64,000 nt of DNA from Ceriagrion tenellum (taxonomy: Eukaryota; Arthropoda; Insecta; Odonata; Coenagrionidae). The notes below the pieces were generated by a model. It searched no databases. It was given only the letters and a program-made list of their open reading frames with translations, and was not told where the DNA came from. Positions 12,901 through 27,900 of this stretch are shown piece by piece. Position numbers and translations under genes: made by a program. The stretch spans positions 77,912,716 through 77,976,715 of the forward strand of contig OY720642.1 in the NCBI GenBank assembly GCA_963169105.1, given 5' to 3'. Position 1 is the stretch's first letter. Every line of letters starts with the position of its first letter.

Positions 12901-15900
12901 CTGCTCGCCCATCCCTAATAGGAATGTATTTCATCAAAATATGCACAAAAGGCATCAAGAAGGCATGGTGTTGAAACCAAGACCATGACAACCATACAAT
13001 TGAATATAAATGGATTATTCATTGCTTTTGACTTTCCAATTGCCCTTCCCTCTCCAATAGCACATAAATCAGCCCTCTACTGTAATTCAATACCAAAGCC
13101 TTAGGTGGTAAGCATCTATAGCACTTAGTCTCAAGAACACCTGGAAACTTTCATGCTATAATGTTGAATATAGTACGTTCAGTAATTTGAGCCCTGAAGT
13201 ACAAAGATTTTGAGAACTTACTCGCATACATAGCTTCCTTTCGGAATCATCCTTAATGTCCGTACACCCCAACCTTTTGTAGTGGTTCTGAATAACTGCA
13301 TCCGAGCGGTCAACCCATGTTGTATCACTCTATTATGACACGTCACACGATTACAAAGGCATGCTTGGTTGCATTCAAAAATCATTGGAGGATCTGAAAA
13401 ATATAAAATTGGTCAAACACATGGTAAGTCGTCACTTTCAATCCAAGAAGAACTAACTGGTCAGATATAAAGATGATTCCGACCATGTTAGATGTATTAC
13501 AAATAAGTAGTCTAAAAAATTTGATTCACAATTCAGGGAAAAACTAGATACTTCTGAGCTAAACACATTATGGGTGGAAATAGCACAAAATATATGGTCA
13601 GTTTCCCTTTTTCTTATCCCTATAACTTTAAGTACCATATTTTTCTGTTCATAGTGTGCCTTTTTCTCCAAAGAAATCAACAGAAAATCCACCAGTCACA
13701 TATGGTAAATGTCAATTTAGATTTGACCAATAAAATACTACCAGGTGACTGGTAGAGATTTCGAGAGACATTGCAGGAGGTGAACGTATCATAGCATTAT
13801 GTAAGTTTTAGAGATGACACTTCAATGGAGTTACGTAAGATAGAGTCCATACAAAAACCAACCAATCAATTAGTGACAAAATTATAACCGGTGCTACAAA
13901 ATCCCTCCAACACCAAAAATTTGATGGGGCATTAAGCTTCAAGTTAATTCGCTATAGAATGTCTCATACACAACTCATCAAGAAGTATACTCACCAGAAA
14001 AGTTAAACTCAGGCACCAATTTTCCCTCTTCGTCATACCAGCACCGCACACTGCTGCTTGCACAAAGGCAACCTTTACTTCCATCCACGCTATCATCGTC
14101 AGGCTGTTCACCTTCTTGTCCAAACCCACCAACACAGCACCCCCATCCACTTTTTGCCTCAATCTTTTCACCATTCATCCATTTGTCCCCATCATCGCCA
14201 CACTTGCAGGAGTGAAGTGAGGATATGGATCGGTCAATCCTGATGTCTGAAGTCAAACAGTTTTCACTGATGTAGGTGAAATCCCTCGGTGGTCCGAGAG
14301 GCTCGTCAGAGTTTTCATTGTCAATTTCATTCACACATTGAACAGGGTTGACCTCCCTTCCCCTGGATATGTCACTAAAAGCAATCAGGAAAAAGATTTA
14401 TTTAATAACCTCAGCAATGAAGTAATTCCTTCCTCATTAAATACTCAATATAGCCTTATCAACAGCTATTCAATTAAATCAATCATTATCTTTATTTCAT
14501 AGAAGAACTGCACCAACTAGAATATTTCTTGTTTACCTATCTCAACTTCAACTTTTCCAATGTTCTTTAAAACAAAAATATAAATTTTCAATAACATCAC
14601 AAATGCATTTTGTACAGTATGCCAAGTATGGGCTGCTCCTGTTAGATTTCCATTGGGTCAATGTAAATGTTCAAAAAATGTATATGCTTAAAAATTGTTA
14701 CGTTTAAATTTACCAATCAGTGAACATGATAATTAAGTCACTTAGCATTTGAGAGAGTAAATTTGCTAAATTTATAAATTAAGGATTTAAAAGAAACCTC
14801 ATATTGCAAATATGCAGATAAAATATTATCAGACTTACATCCTTTTAGAAGTCTTCTGAACCAAATTGTACCATATTTCAAAATGTTATACTTGGTTTGA
14901 TAGGACTCTCCAATTCTCATTCCACAAGTTAACTGAATTTAGCACCAATTTAAGTCCAAATCTTAGATTATGCTGGGATAACAAGGTAAACAATCAGAAA
15001 ATATGAGCATACTTCGTTAATACTCACTTAGTTAAAATCCTGGGAGTTGGCTGCAATGGTGATTCAACAAGGGTACGAAGCTGAGCATTTAACTGTATTG
15101 CTCGAGCTGCATCTGTCATTTGGGAGTCATCTGGTGCAGCTGGTGCTGATTCGCCAGGGGGAAAACAGCAGTCCAATGGAGTTTCACCTTCTCGGTTATG
15201 CAGATCTGTGCGGGCACCTCTAGCCAGCAAAAGAACAACCACTTCGTAGTTGTTTTGCCGTGCTGCCACATGACTGAAGACACGAAAAATCTATTAATAT
15301 CTGTCAATGACATCTTTTGAAATGGAATAAAATAATTTAATCTAGCATTTAGACTTACAGAGGAGTATCCCCATGGGCATTGGCACAGTTGACCCAACAC
15401 CCATGATTGAGCAAAATCTCAGACACTTCAAGAGAGCCTGAGAAAGCAGACCAATGAAGAGCAATATTCTGCTCTGTATCTCGTACAAGGGGATCAGCTC
15501 GCTTTGACAGAAGAAACCTATGAAAAACAGACAAAAAAACCATTCATTCATGAACTACATCCTATTTTTCCATTTATTCATCTTCAAATCTTAATCCTTT
15601 TGCAGCCAGAACTGATCCTTCAGCCTAAAACGTTTGTGCAAAAACAGCTACCATCACAGATAGTGGCTAGTTTTCTATCAATATAAATAACGTATTAGCA
15701 CGAATCTAAGACGAGGTTTTTTTCCCTCCCAACTCCTGCAGAAAAGAGGGTTGCAATCGGATGCAAAATTCTCGACTTCAATTGGGTTGCAAAATCTACG
15801 TTGGAAAAAAAATTATGGATACCTGAGTTTGCCACCTGATAGCTATACAACGAAAAACCAACATTAAAAATAGCTAAACCGTAATTTAGCTTATTTAATT

Positions 15901-18900
15901 TTGCATTTATGTATAAAAACAAAAACATATTTTCCATTTTTTGGTAGCAGGCAAAGATTCGGTCGGCGCCGATCAGTCGCCGGGGGCACTTCTGCCGTGT
16001 CCGCGAGTTTGCCTGCTTTACCCTGGGTTCGGCTCCGTTCAAGTTAAAGCTTGATCAACTCTCAAAATATTTGTGTGACTGGTTACAATTTACCTAAATT
16101 GTAATGTTAAAGCCTCAATGCTGTCGTGGAATAAACTGCTACAGAGTTGGTGCATTTGTCTCAGAGCAACGCTAAGAAGGCAACATGATTTGCCTCTGAT
16201 CAGAGAGATCGATTCAGTTGTGATCCCGTGCCCTTCAGAGTATTACGACGGCAGAGAGAAGAAGTCATTATCCTGTATGAGTTAACACTTTCCCGGCGAA
16301 TAACATGAGTGTACATTTCTTGGGCTCGCCACTTGGTAAGATAGTCATAGGCAGCCGACGTTTCGGGTTCTGACTCATTACCCATTCTCAAGGCTACTGA
16401 TGCGAGCTTGAAAAGACTGTTTACTTGGGCGCTAGGCGGGGGGGGATTGGTCGAGCCCCGATTGTTGTGGTGGAGGACCGTTGACCAGCGGGGACTTAGC
16501 TCTGGCGTTCTGAATTCTTCTCAGAATTCTATTCCAAGAGTTGCTGATCGTGTAACCAGTATCCCGGTTGAAATTATTCCTCTCCAACCTTATCTCTATC
16601 GCCTCTTTGGTTAAGCGATCCCAAAATTGGCCGGATCGCCAAAGAACAGTCGTGTCATCCCAAATGATCTTATGGTCCCGACTCAGGCTATGCTCAACTC
16701 CTGCTGATTTTTCCGGTTGACCAAGTCGGAAATGCCTACGGTGTTCGGTGGGTAACGAGTCGGAACTCGAAACGTCGGCTGCCTATGACTATCTTACCCG
16801 GTGACGAGCCCGAGAAATGTAAACTAAGTCATTGTACTGCCACTTTCAAAAGAAATGTTATATTATTTGCAGAGAAAAATTCCAATTCTGCACCTGGAAG
16901 AGTATTGGGTGTTTGGAATGTAATGTTAGACACTAGAGACAAGATTCGATTAAGATTTTCTCATGTGTAGCAACAAGGAGAGCATTTTCTGGACCTCAAA
17001 AAGGAAGGTATGAAGAATTGGAAACAAAACTTAGTGACTCTGTTATATCCCAGCGGGCTAAAGGACAACCAGTTTCTAGGGAAATTATTCAAGTGAAAGC
17101 AAAAGAATTAGCTCGGAATTTGGGAATTCTGTGGACTGAATTTGGAGCTAGTCGATCTTGGGTGCATAAGTTTATGGTTCGGAAGGGATTTTCTCTTCGT
17201 CGGCAAACTTCGATTTGTCAAAAACTCCCACTGAATTTAGAAGAAAAGCTGGTTGCATTCCAGCATTTTGTGATAAGAAAACGACAAGAAAAAGGATATC
17301 AGCTTGGCCAAATAGGTAATGCTGACCAGATGCCAGTTTATTTTGATATGCCCAGTGCATACACAGTGACAAAGAAAGGGGATAAGGAAGTGAAGATACT
17401 TTCGGCCGGTGCTGCAAAACAAAGACTAACAGTGATGCTGTGCTGTACCGCTGATGGGTTTAAACTGCCACCATACATAGTGCTCAAATGTAAGAATGTG
17501 CCCAAGGGTGAGAATTTTTCTTCAAGAGTGATTGTAAGAGCAAATGAGAAAGGGTGGATGACGAGTGAAATGGTAGTTGAATGGCTGAAATTGGTATGGT
17601 TCCGACGGCCTGGGCACCTTCTCAAATTAAAGTCTCTACTTGTTCTGGATTCTTATCGAGGGCACATTACTCCGGCTGTGAAGGATGCAATGAAAGAGGC
17701 AGATAGTGACTAGGCCGTGATTCCAGGAGGTATGACATCCCAGCTGCAGCCTTTGGACGTTTGCGTAAATATGCCTTTTAAAGATCAATTGAAAAGGTTT
17801 TATACAGATTGGTTGGCATCTGAAGAATAGGAGCTTACGCCATCTGGACGCGTAAAGAGGGCTCATTTATCTCAGTTAGTGCATTGGATTCTATCTGCAT
17901 GGAAAGGAGTGAAAGAGGAAATCATTATAAAAGCATTTAAGAAATGTGGTATTTCTAATCTTATGGATGGAAGTGAGGATGATGAACTTTGGCAGAGCAG
18001 TGATAAATATTCAAGTGGAAATGAATGTGATAGTGAATGTAACTAAAATGATTTTTCGTGAATTATTTCGAGCATGTAAATTAGGTAAGTCACCTAGTGA
18101 AAGTATTTTCATTCATCATTTCTTGTTGATCAATCCATAGTGTTACATTATAGTAAGAACTTGTGAATACAACTTAATATGTTTGCATTTCCTATTTTTC
18201 TGCTTACGTGCACAAATGTTGATAAACTTAATCCTTAAGTATTTTATCATTTATTGCTTTTGATGGGAGTATTGGTTTATGGCCACTTTGGAATAAAACA
18301 ACAAGAAATATCGTGGGCCACTTGTATTCATCGCCCAATTACGACGCAGGTAGTGAATATGCCTCTCCAGTCTGGAGCTCTCTCTCACGATGACCGTGGT
18401 GGCAGGGTGTATATAATCTTTGGCTGACTACTGACTTTCGTATCCTCTCCAAGCTCTCAGCTGCATCGTGGTGATAACATGAAAGGTGATAATGACTTTT
18501 GGGTTATAGTAGGGTATTATCATTTTGCCAAGCGTGTTAAGCAATTTCCCGTCGCAATCGCATCAAGCAATAATGTAAAAGGTGATGGACCCTTGTGGCA
18601 GTGCTCGCAACTGTGAGAAGCGGGAGCAGTGTTCCGCTACGTCTATCATTAATATTAATTCCTCAATATTTTGGCGCCGAGATAAATGAAATAATATAGA
18701 AATTTACTATATTTATTGGAGTTGCAACCTCAAAACTCCTGTCGTGGATATTCAAAGCAAACAGCAATCAGAAGATAAACAAAAGATGATGAACGTAAAC
18801 AACAACAACAAACGTAAATAAAAACATGCAAATAGAATAAATGTATAGGCACTAATATTCGTCAAACAATAAATTATTTTTCAAATTTTTTTTTTCCTCT

Positions 18901-21900
18901 AGTGAAATTCCAAAAAAGGGGGGTCGTCTTAGAATCGTGTTCGTCTTCGATTGGTGCAAATACGGTATGTTAATTTTTATTACCTTTCAAATGCAATCTA
19001 ATTGTAATACCATGTTTACAAGTATCTCACCATTTACTTATTTGATCTTTGAAAACCTAACATTTATCTAACTAACATTAACAGAATTAACATATATTTG
19101 TCTAAAAACACAAGCATTAACAACTGTACAAGGATTTCCCCTGCAATCCCAGCAAATCCTCTAAGGAATTTACCAGCAGAGAAAGGATTAAAACAAATAC
19201 ACAAGATCAGGAGAAAAAGTATGAATTCATTCAACCACTGACTCACCGGACAACATCCAAATGTCGATGCTCACAACCCCACACCAACGGTGTCCATCCC
19301 CCGTCATCCTGTGAATCTATAAAAGATCTTGGCTGAGGTAATGGAGTTGGTGTAATTTGCTTGCCAGAAGCTCTGGATTGGTTGTAGCATGAAGACAGTG
19401 GGCTACCCGCAGCAATAAGTTCCTGAGCAGCTTCAAGATTCCCACTTTTTGAAGCCAAATGGAGAGCTGTCATTCCTTCACTACCCTGTGAGAGACAAAA
19501 TTATAGGTTGTCTCATTATGTATCATAGTCTTTCAATCATATTTAATATACAACTGAAGCAACTTAAAGGTGGCTAACACAATGAGTGCTACATGTTTGA
19601 ACATAATTTTAGCAAAATTGATGACATTAGGCAAATTTTTCAGACATTTTCATCACAAAGATAGAGGAAAGCTTTTTGCACAAGTAACTACAGTTGAATG
19701 CAGTAAACTTGGATTGATATAAAGAATAAATTAGATACAAAATAGATTTACTAAAAAAATGATCAGATAATGTGCTAAGTCTCATGACTCAAGTCATAAT
19801 TTAAATAAAAACTGGAAAAAATTAGAAAAATCATGACATAATTCTGTAGACTGATGCATGAAGAAAAGCTTCCAGCATTGGTTAAAAATCAGCCAGTAAG
19901 CCCACTAAGTCCACCTATTGCCTAAACATAATTTTCCTACAAAGGGATAAGATTAAATGTCTTAAACAGCTAATAGGAATAGAGAGTAGCCATAGATGAG
20001 ATAACTTATCAATGATGAAATTTGACCCAACAGGTTGGGACAAGTTCACTTCCCTGCCAGGAAAGGGGTAGAGATAATATCAGATATAAATAAAAGAATA
20101 TCAGAAGTTTTAAGCTTCATGAATGATTTTCTTTGTTGAAAGAAAAATTCCTCTATTCAATGCATTTTTGATTTTCAAGATATTATTGGTGAAGTTTTAG
20201 CTTCATAGGTGACAAAAAAGACTAACCTTTAGAGTTACACATGCTCCTGATCTAACAAGGTAGGCAACAACATCATTATGCCCAGCACGAACAGCAAGCA
20301 TTAGGGGTGTGGAGTGGTCCCGGTCAGTGGCATCCAACTGGGCACCTGCCTGCACCAGTACATGAACACAAGCCATATGCCCACCAGCTGCGGCCACATG
20401 AAGAGCTGTTTGAAGGTTGTAATCTCGGAACTGATGATTGGGATTGTGTCCCACAGCTGCAAAAAAGAGAATTAATTTCAAAACCTTGGAGTACTTTATT
20501 GTATTTTCAAGAGAGTGCACATAATGATGGCCTCCTGTTTGATTAAACGAAACTGTTTCAGGTGTTACTTTGAGGATGTTTTTAATATTCATAATGAAAA
20601 GATAAAACTTGGTTAATTCCACACTAATTTATTAAAACCGACCCAGGTTTCAGCAACTGAGTGCCATTTTCAAGGTACAACCGATGTGAGTGGCTGAGTA
20701 TATATACACAGTAAAGGTGGAGGGAGAGGGAGGAAAAGAGTGGGGGGAGGAATAGGAGTGGAAGTATGCTGGTAGATGTAAAGGCGGCAGAAAGGATGAG
20801 TACAAAGGGTGGAAACTGAGTAATTAAGAACAGATTGGATGACTAGGGCGGATGTCTGTTGTGGAAAGAGGGAAGTTTTATGTTAAGGAGGGGGGAATGG
20901 GTGGGGAACAGGTGGTCATTACATAAAATCTGCAGGCTATTTACAATTTCAAATTGTTCTAAAAAATCTACCTTAAAATCTTTGTCAATGACATGTAAAA
21001 TATCAGGGTCAAAATCACAAAAATGGTTATATGTACATAAATGTTCGCTAAACTTTCAATTTCCACCACCATTAATAAATTGGTTCCTATGCTCTTTCAC
21101 TCTGTCTTTCACTTTCCGTCCTGTTTGACTGATGTATGAAATTGCACAGTCATCACACTTGAGTTTTAACACTCCACTTTTGTCCAACGATGAATATTTG
21201 TCTTTTGAGTTAAAAAGGATATTTCCAATAGTGCGAGGGTTGCGGAATGACACACGTGTGTTTCGTCTGATATAAGTTTATGCAATTTATAGGAAACACT
21301 GAATGAAAGGGAAAGTATACCACTTCTTTTTGCATTCAACTGGCGGGTGAACTGTTAATAATCGCACCGCCTTCTTTTTCTCTGATTTTTTTATTAGATT
21401 AAAAACACACGCCTCGTTACACCCGTTCCTGGAGGCAATTAATATTATCAATGAAAGTTCTCTATTATAATTAGCACGAGACATGGGTATATTCGTAAGT
21501 CTGTAAACCATTGCTCTTAAAGAAGCTTGCTTGTGGCTATGGTGGTGATGTGAATCACTCAGAATAACGACATCTGTGAAAGTTGGTTTACGATAAATCG
21601 AAAGATCATGGTTGCCATTTTTAAAACCAATCGTTAAGTCTAAAAAGTTAATACTTTCGTCCTCAAGTTCCATTGTGAAATTTAGGTTTTTGTGCAAAGA
21701 ATTGAGCAAAACTAAGAGGACATCCAGCTGTCTTGAAGTACCCATCCACATGCATAGAATGTCATCCACGTATCGAAACCAGTAAAACACATTTTTGGTA
21801 AGTGGGTGAGAGGATTCAAAAAGTTCCGACTCTAACTTATTCATGAAAATTTCGGCCAGAATTGGTGATATTGGTGACCCCATAGTGAGGCCCGTCGTGT

Positions 21901-24900
21901 GTTGGTAAAACCTACCGTTGAAAAGGAAATAATTTTGGCTTAAGCATAAGTCTAAAAGCGACTTGAGGTCTTTCGTAACTTTCCGATCACTCGTAGTCTT
22001 ATTGACAAGATCAAGGGCAATGTTAGATGCTTCCATAGCAGGGACTGACGTAAAAAGATTGGTTATGTCAAAAGACACCAATTTACCATCGGACAGGGGT
22101 TTTGTGATGCAAAGTCTCTCGGCGACTTCCATGCCAAGTTCTCTATTAGAAACTCTTGTGGAACAGTCCACATGTCTTGAGCTGTAGATGGCTAATCAAT
22201 CACTTTTTTAACTCTAAGACACCACAATTTCTTGTTTCAAGTTTACAATGATCCCATGAATTCAGCTAAATACACATTTTGTTAAATGTAGAAATGAATT
22301 AAGAAACGAACTTAGAGCAGCTTCTAGCAATTATTATTTCCAAAAATTTCAACAAGTCACCGGTAACCCTAAAGCTCAATGGAATATATTCAAAGAGTTA
22401 TCTGGTCAGTTGCCTCGAAGTCCACAGGCAATTTCTCTAGAAATTGATGGTACCATTATTAATTATCCGATCATATTAGCTCGAGTATTTAATGACTCTT
22501 TTGTTACTTCACAAGGTAATAATAATTGTAATGTCTTTAACGGTATCAATGATTTCACTACTGAATGTTGTGGATATTCGTGCGTTGATTCCATATATTT
22601 TGAACCGGTGCTCCCTGAGGAGATAATCAAATTACTGAAATCCTTTACTCTCAATAAATCACCTGGTGTTGACGAATTCAATAGCAAACTATTGAAACAA
22701 GTCATTAATGATTTAGCGCCCATCCTTGCACATGTTTATAATTTAAGCCTTACAAATGGTGTTTTTCCTGATGCTTTGAAAAAAACTGTAGTAAACCTCT
22801 CTATAAAAAAGGTGACCAGTTACTAATAAAGAATTATCGACCAATTTCACTGTTATCAATATTTTCTAAAATCTTAGAAAAGCTGGTCAAGTCTAGATTA
22901 GTTATATTTCTAGATAAAAATCGCTTCTTCAGTCAAAACTAAATTGGATTTTTATGCGGTAAGGGAACAGAAAACGCACTGGAAAATTATATAACGCACG
23001 TTTATGAGTCTATTAACTGTAATAAACATACTGCCAGTCTATTCATTGATATAACTAAAGCCTTTGACTCCATTGACCAAGGTATTTTATTGTATTAGCT
23101 TCACCGAGCAGGTATTCAAGGAATACCACTTAAATGGTTCAAAAGTTACCTTTGTTCACGTTTGCAGTGTGTAAAAATTGAAAACATTTATAGTGACTAT
23201 AGGGAGATAACGTGTGATGTCCCCCAAGGATATGTCTTGGGACCTGTTCTCTTTTTAATGTATGTTAATGGCTTATGTAATTATGAACTCAAAGGGCAAG
23301 TTACTGCTTTTGCCGATGATGTCGCTTTAAATTATGACGGCATAAATTGAGACATTATAAAAATCAATATGCAATCTGATTTAATAAACCTACGGCACTG
23401 GTTTGAAGCAAATAAATGGGAAATGAGTGTAAGCAAAACTAAATATATGTGCTACAACATCTGTAACAGGTATATAATTGATTGGGATTTGTACTATCAT
23501 TCAAAAGATTGTCTGATAAACGAATGTTCAAATTATTTGCCCTTAGAAAAGGTGTCCAGTTTTAAGTATCTGGGAGTAACCCTGGATGAGTGCTTAAAAT
23601 GGCAGCCACATATTGAAAATATTGCAAATAGTATGCGGCGAACCATAGCAAATTTTTATTTTCATTCGGAACATATGTCCAATATATTTTCTGAAATTAA
23701 TATATAGCGCTCTTGTGAACTCTAGACTAAGCTATGGTATATTCTGTTGGGGTGGAGCTTACCAAATTCTATAAGATCCATCGCTTTTCTTCAAAAAAGA
23801 ATAGTTAGAGTGATCTTAAAAAAGACTCGCTTTGACCATTCCTTTCCTCTATTTTGTCGTCTTGGGTTGCTCCCCTTATGACATTTATTTGTTTATAAAG
23901 TTTTATGTCGTTTTTACCTAAGAAGTGGTAATACTGGTTTACTATTGTACAATCCTTCTACCTACTCCCTATGTAGGGCACGTATTTCCTTGCCTAAGCC
24001 AAACATGACATAATACAAACGATGTTTCTTGTATATCGGACCAAAAGGGTATAATTTATTACCTGTTTACTATTTTAATTCAAAAACTGTAAGCACTACA
24101 ATGAAGAACATACGATCTTGGTTATTCACTATAGAAAGTGTAGAGGATGTTTTCTTGTAACTGCAATATTATCTGTACTGTAATTTCAAAATGATGTTAT
24201 TCGTTTATTTATATATGCATAACCTGATTTGTAAAAGATGGTAGCCATTCAGGTTTACCTTCATGGCTACCTAAAGTTACTCCCCATTTAATTAAATGAA
24301 TTATGTTGTACGCATTCTTTATCGGAATAATAAACAAATTTATTATTATTATTATAGTTCTTCAAAGAGCATCTTTTCTACCCTCCTCTTATGGGAAAAC
24401 TATACCAAATGACTTAAAAAACCATACTTATGAGGTATTTCCTGCAAAATAAACAATTTTTTTACCTAAAGAGAAGATGAAACCAGCCCTCTACAATCAA
24501 ACAAAATTGAACAACTTAATTATCCCAGGGAAAGATGGGGTGTACCCAATGCTCAAGTGGTGTTCAATAACTTACTTGTGATGTGTGCAATGTGGTATGA
24601 GTTGGATAGACCGTCAGAAATTTCAAAGCTAGAACTTATGAGCATGACGCATGCTTCAGAAACAATAATCCTTCCTCCTTGTCTGCCAAACATTTGTTAG
24701 AACATAATCACTATTGTAATAGCAAACCAGAAATCCTCCATGTAGAAAGGAAGGGTCCCAAGTAGGATGCCTTAGGAGAACTGGAAATTGTAAAAATTTG
24801 TAAAAATTGACAATTCCATTCCTGTTAACGGCCTTCTGTAGGCACACCAAAGGTGCTGGCCTCTTTCATTTGGGACTTCTTTACCAAATGCGCCGACAAA

Positions 24901-27900
24901 ACAACTGCCAAGTGCAATTTTTGTTTTAATACATTTAAACTCTCTACTGGCTCTACAACAAGTTTGCAATGTCATTTGCAGAGCAAACACACGCTGAATT
25001 ATCGGCAATTACTCGAAAAAGAAGCTAGTAAGAAAAGTGCCATAGGGCTAGAGGCATGTAGGCCCAACCCTAGGCCAGTAACCCAAGGCTTAGCCTCCTC
25101 CACTCGCCAAGAAACGCTCACAAATATAGCTGGTCTCAAGAGGAAATGACCATCTGACCATCATCTGCCAAGAAAGTAACGAGGTAAGTCTATTTATCTT
25201 TCCTCAAGTTCTAGTTCCTAGGCTTATTTAAGGTAGCCCCCAGCAAATGGATTCACAGGGTGGCGATCGTTAGGGAACTCCTGGAATTGCCAAGGAATTT
25301 TGATTTCTGGAAAAGTCAGGGAATAGTTGGGGAATACTCGTAACTGTCAGGGAGAACATGGGATTTTAAACCTTACCACTTAGTTTATTAAATAATTTAG
25401 GGTAAAATATTTATTAAGGTTTCGTATAATGTGGATGATTTTAATTATTAATGTTTACATTTTTACATCAGGACATACCTTTGGAAAGTAGCCACCTTGA
25501 TTCATGTCCTAGGGGAGGGCCTAAAATAAGTTTCTAGGCTTAGCCTATCTAAATTAATTGCATGGTCAATTAATGTTCTTTCTCAGATTAATAATTTTTC
25601 TTTTTGTTAACAGGAGGATAGCAGAGTGGATCGCCATAGACCTCCAACCGTATTCGGTTGTCACTGAAAGAGGTTTCCAAAGGGTGGTGGAGGAACTAAA
25701 TCCACAGTATGTTATTCCGTCGCGGTCAACATTTTCCTAGAGTAAAGTGCCAAAAATGTATGCTGATACTGTAGGAAAAATTAAAATTGAATTTAATAAA
25801 ATGAAAAATGAACAACAGATATTTTGAATTCAAAATCAAATGAAGCATACATATCTTTGAGGTGCCACTACTTGAGCCAAGACTTTAAACTTGTAAATTG
25901 GTGTCTCAAAAATTCACAATTTTCCGGTGCACATGATGCATTAGCTATCTACAATAAATTCACTGCCATGATGATTGTATGGGATCTGCGAGCATTATCA
26001 GAAACTGTACCCGTTTTCATAATTTCCGACAATGCACGAAACTATACCGCAGCATTGGCAAATTCTTCCTTGTCGCCACTGCAATGTTTAGCCCACACAC
26101 TGCAGTTGGCCATTGCAGATGCCAAAAAAGAAGATATTCCAAATGTCATACACAAAGTTCGATCAATTGTCTCGCATTACAATCATTCAGCAAAGGCCTC
26201 TAAAAGATTAGAGCAGTTCCAGGAACAAATGGGGTTGCCCTATCACAAGCTGTGCCAGGACTGCCCTACTCGCTGGAACTCTGAATTTGATATGCTCAGC
26301 AGGGTTGTTGAGCAACGCAATGCTATTTGTGCTGAGCTGGCCAGCACAGATGACAGAGGGACTGGGGAACTGTTACACCCAAGAGATTGGAAGATAGCTA
26401 CTTGACTGGTAACTATTTTAAAACCATTTAAGGAAGCAACTGTTGACATCTCTGGAGAAGAGTACCCTACACGATCCATGATAATACCAATATTAATCCT
26501 TGTAGATGGAATATTGTCACGTTTCATTGCAGAAGAAAATCGTGGTTCTGGGCTTGGCTTTGCCAAACATTTAAAGCGTGCAATGCATGCAAGATTCCCA
26601 TTCTTTGAAAATGATGAGGTCACCTCTCTATGTATGATGTTGGATCCAAGATACAAGGACAGGGAAACAATTGCAATTTCTCTTACATTATGAAGAACTT
26701 CCACGATATCTCGCCTGAATCTGTTGAATTTACAAGGACAGGGCACTACGTGATGACATCTCCAAGGCAGAGGCCAAACAGAAGCTGCAGGCAGAGTTGC
26801 TGACCGTGGCGCACTTAAGAAATGTTCCACAAATGAGCAGAGAAAATGGTAAGCTCATGATCAGCACGTTCAATGTTCATAATAATAGGCTCATATAAAA
26901 TTTACTTTTAAATTGTAGGCCTATGTCAAAGCCTCTATGCCTATTTATTGTCTAAGTTGTGATTTTCTTGTTTAAAATTTTAAAATTTACAATATATTTA
27001 TAATTTTATTATTGTTTAGGTGACCAGAATATTAGCCAAAACAGCAGTTCTCTATGGAGTTCTTTAGACGACATCCTCGACTCGGAACCTTCCCATGACC
27101 ATCAACTGCAACAAGAACATGACACCTACTTGTCACTTGCAGTCATCCCACGTACGGAGGATCTACTGGCCAGGTGGGCTAGTCACAAGGATAGGTTCCC
27201 AAATCTTGCAATTTTGGTAAGAAAGTACTTGCCCATTCCAGCCACACAAGTGTGTAGCGAAAGACAATTTTCTACAGGCAGTAACACTGTAACATGCAGA
27301 CGTCAAAACCTGCAGCCTGAACATGTTGAACAATTGGTGTTTCTGCATGAGAATTTGAAAGTATCAAATCTTACATGATTCATCTTGATTATAATTGTGC
27401 AAATGCCTTTATTCTGGGCCATTCCTAGGAGTTTTGGATACATAGTTAAATTAAACTGTCGACAAATTACAAGAGGTTAATTCACGTCAATAGTCCTATT
27501 GGAACTGCTCAAGACATTAATTTTCATTCATCTCCTAATTCTGACACAATTACCATCAACGTTCCTCATCATCTTTTCCCATCTACATCAGGCCAAGTGA
27601 TCAGAAGAGAAAATGCACTAGGGGATTGGAAAAATGAGAATATGTTGGTGCATGCATTATTATATTGCCTGGTCCAGAAATTACCATAGTTCATATGACT
27701 CGACTTGACTCGATACTCGTGAGTAGTTATAACTCGACTCGAGATCAAAAAGGACTACTCGCACATCCCTACATCCAAGTATTGTAGAATGCTGTAGATT
27801 TAGCTGCAGATTCAAAAATCTTAATTAGTTTTATAGATTGCTTCATATGCACCAACAATATAAGTTACATCGTACTATGTCACCTATAGGTAACATTACA

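Larger units (their letters stand above)
15690..18965 (+). mobile_element. Near full-length Tigger/pogo DNA transposon
   Basis: Flanked by TA (15688-15689 and 18966-18967). Terminal inverted repeats match over about 24 bases: CGTATTAGCACGAATCTAAG left, CGTATTTGCACCAATCGAAG read inward from the right. Both continue to AAGACGA. The transposase runs on the plus strand from about 16830 to 18045. The element lies in the intron between G9a exons 11 and 12, antisense to the gene, and contains a Penelope-like fragment in its 5' leader (about 16180-16823). Confidence 0.9.

Noticed and set aside
26243..26830. 195-codon minus-strand ORF
   Set aside because: Antisense of the hAT transposase core at 24.8-27.8 kb. 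No independent motif.
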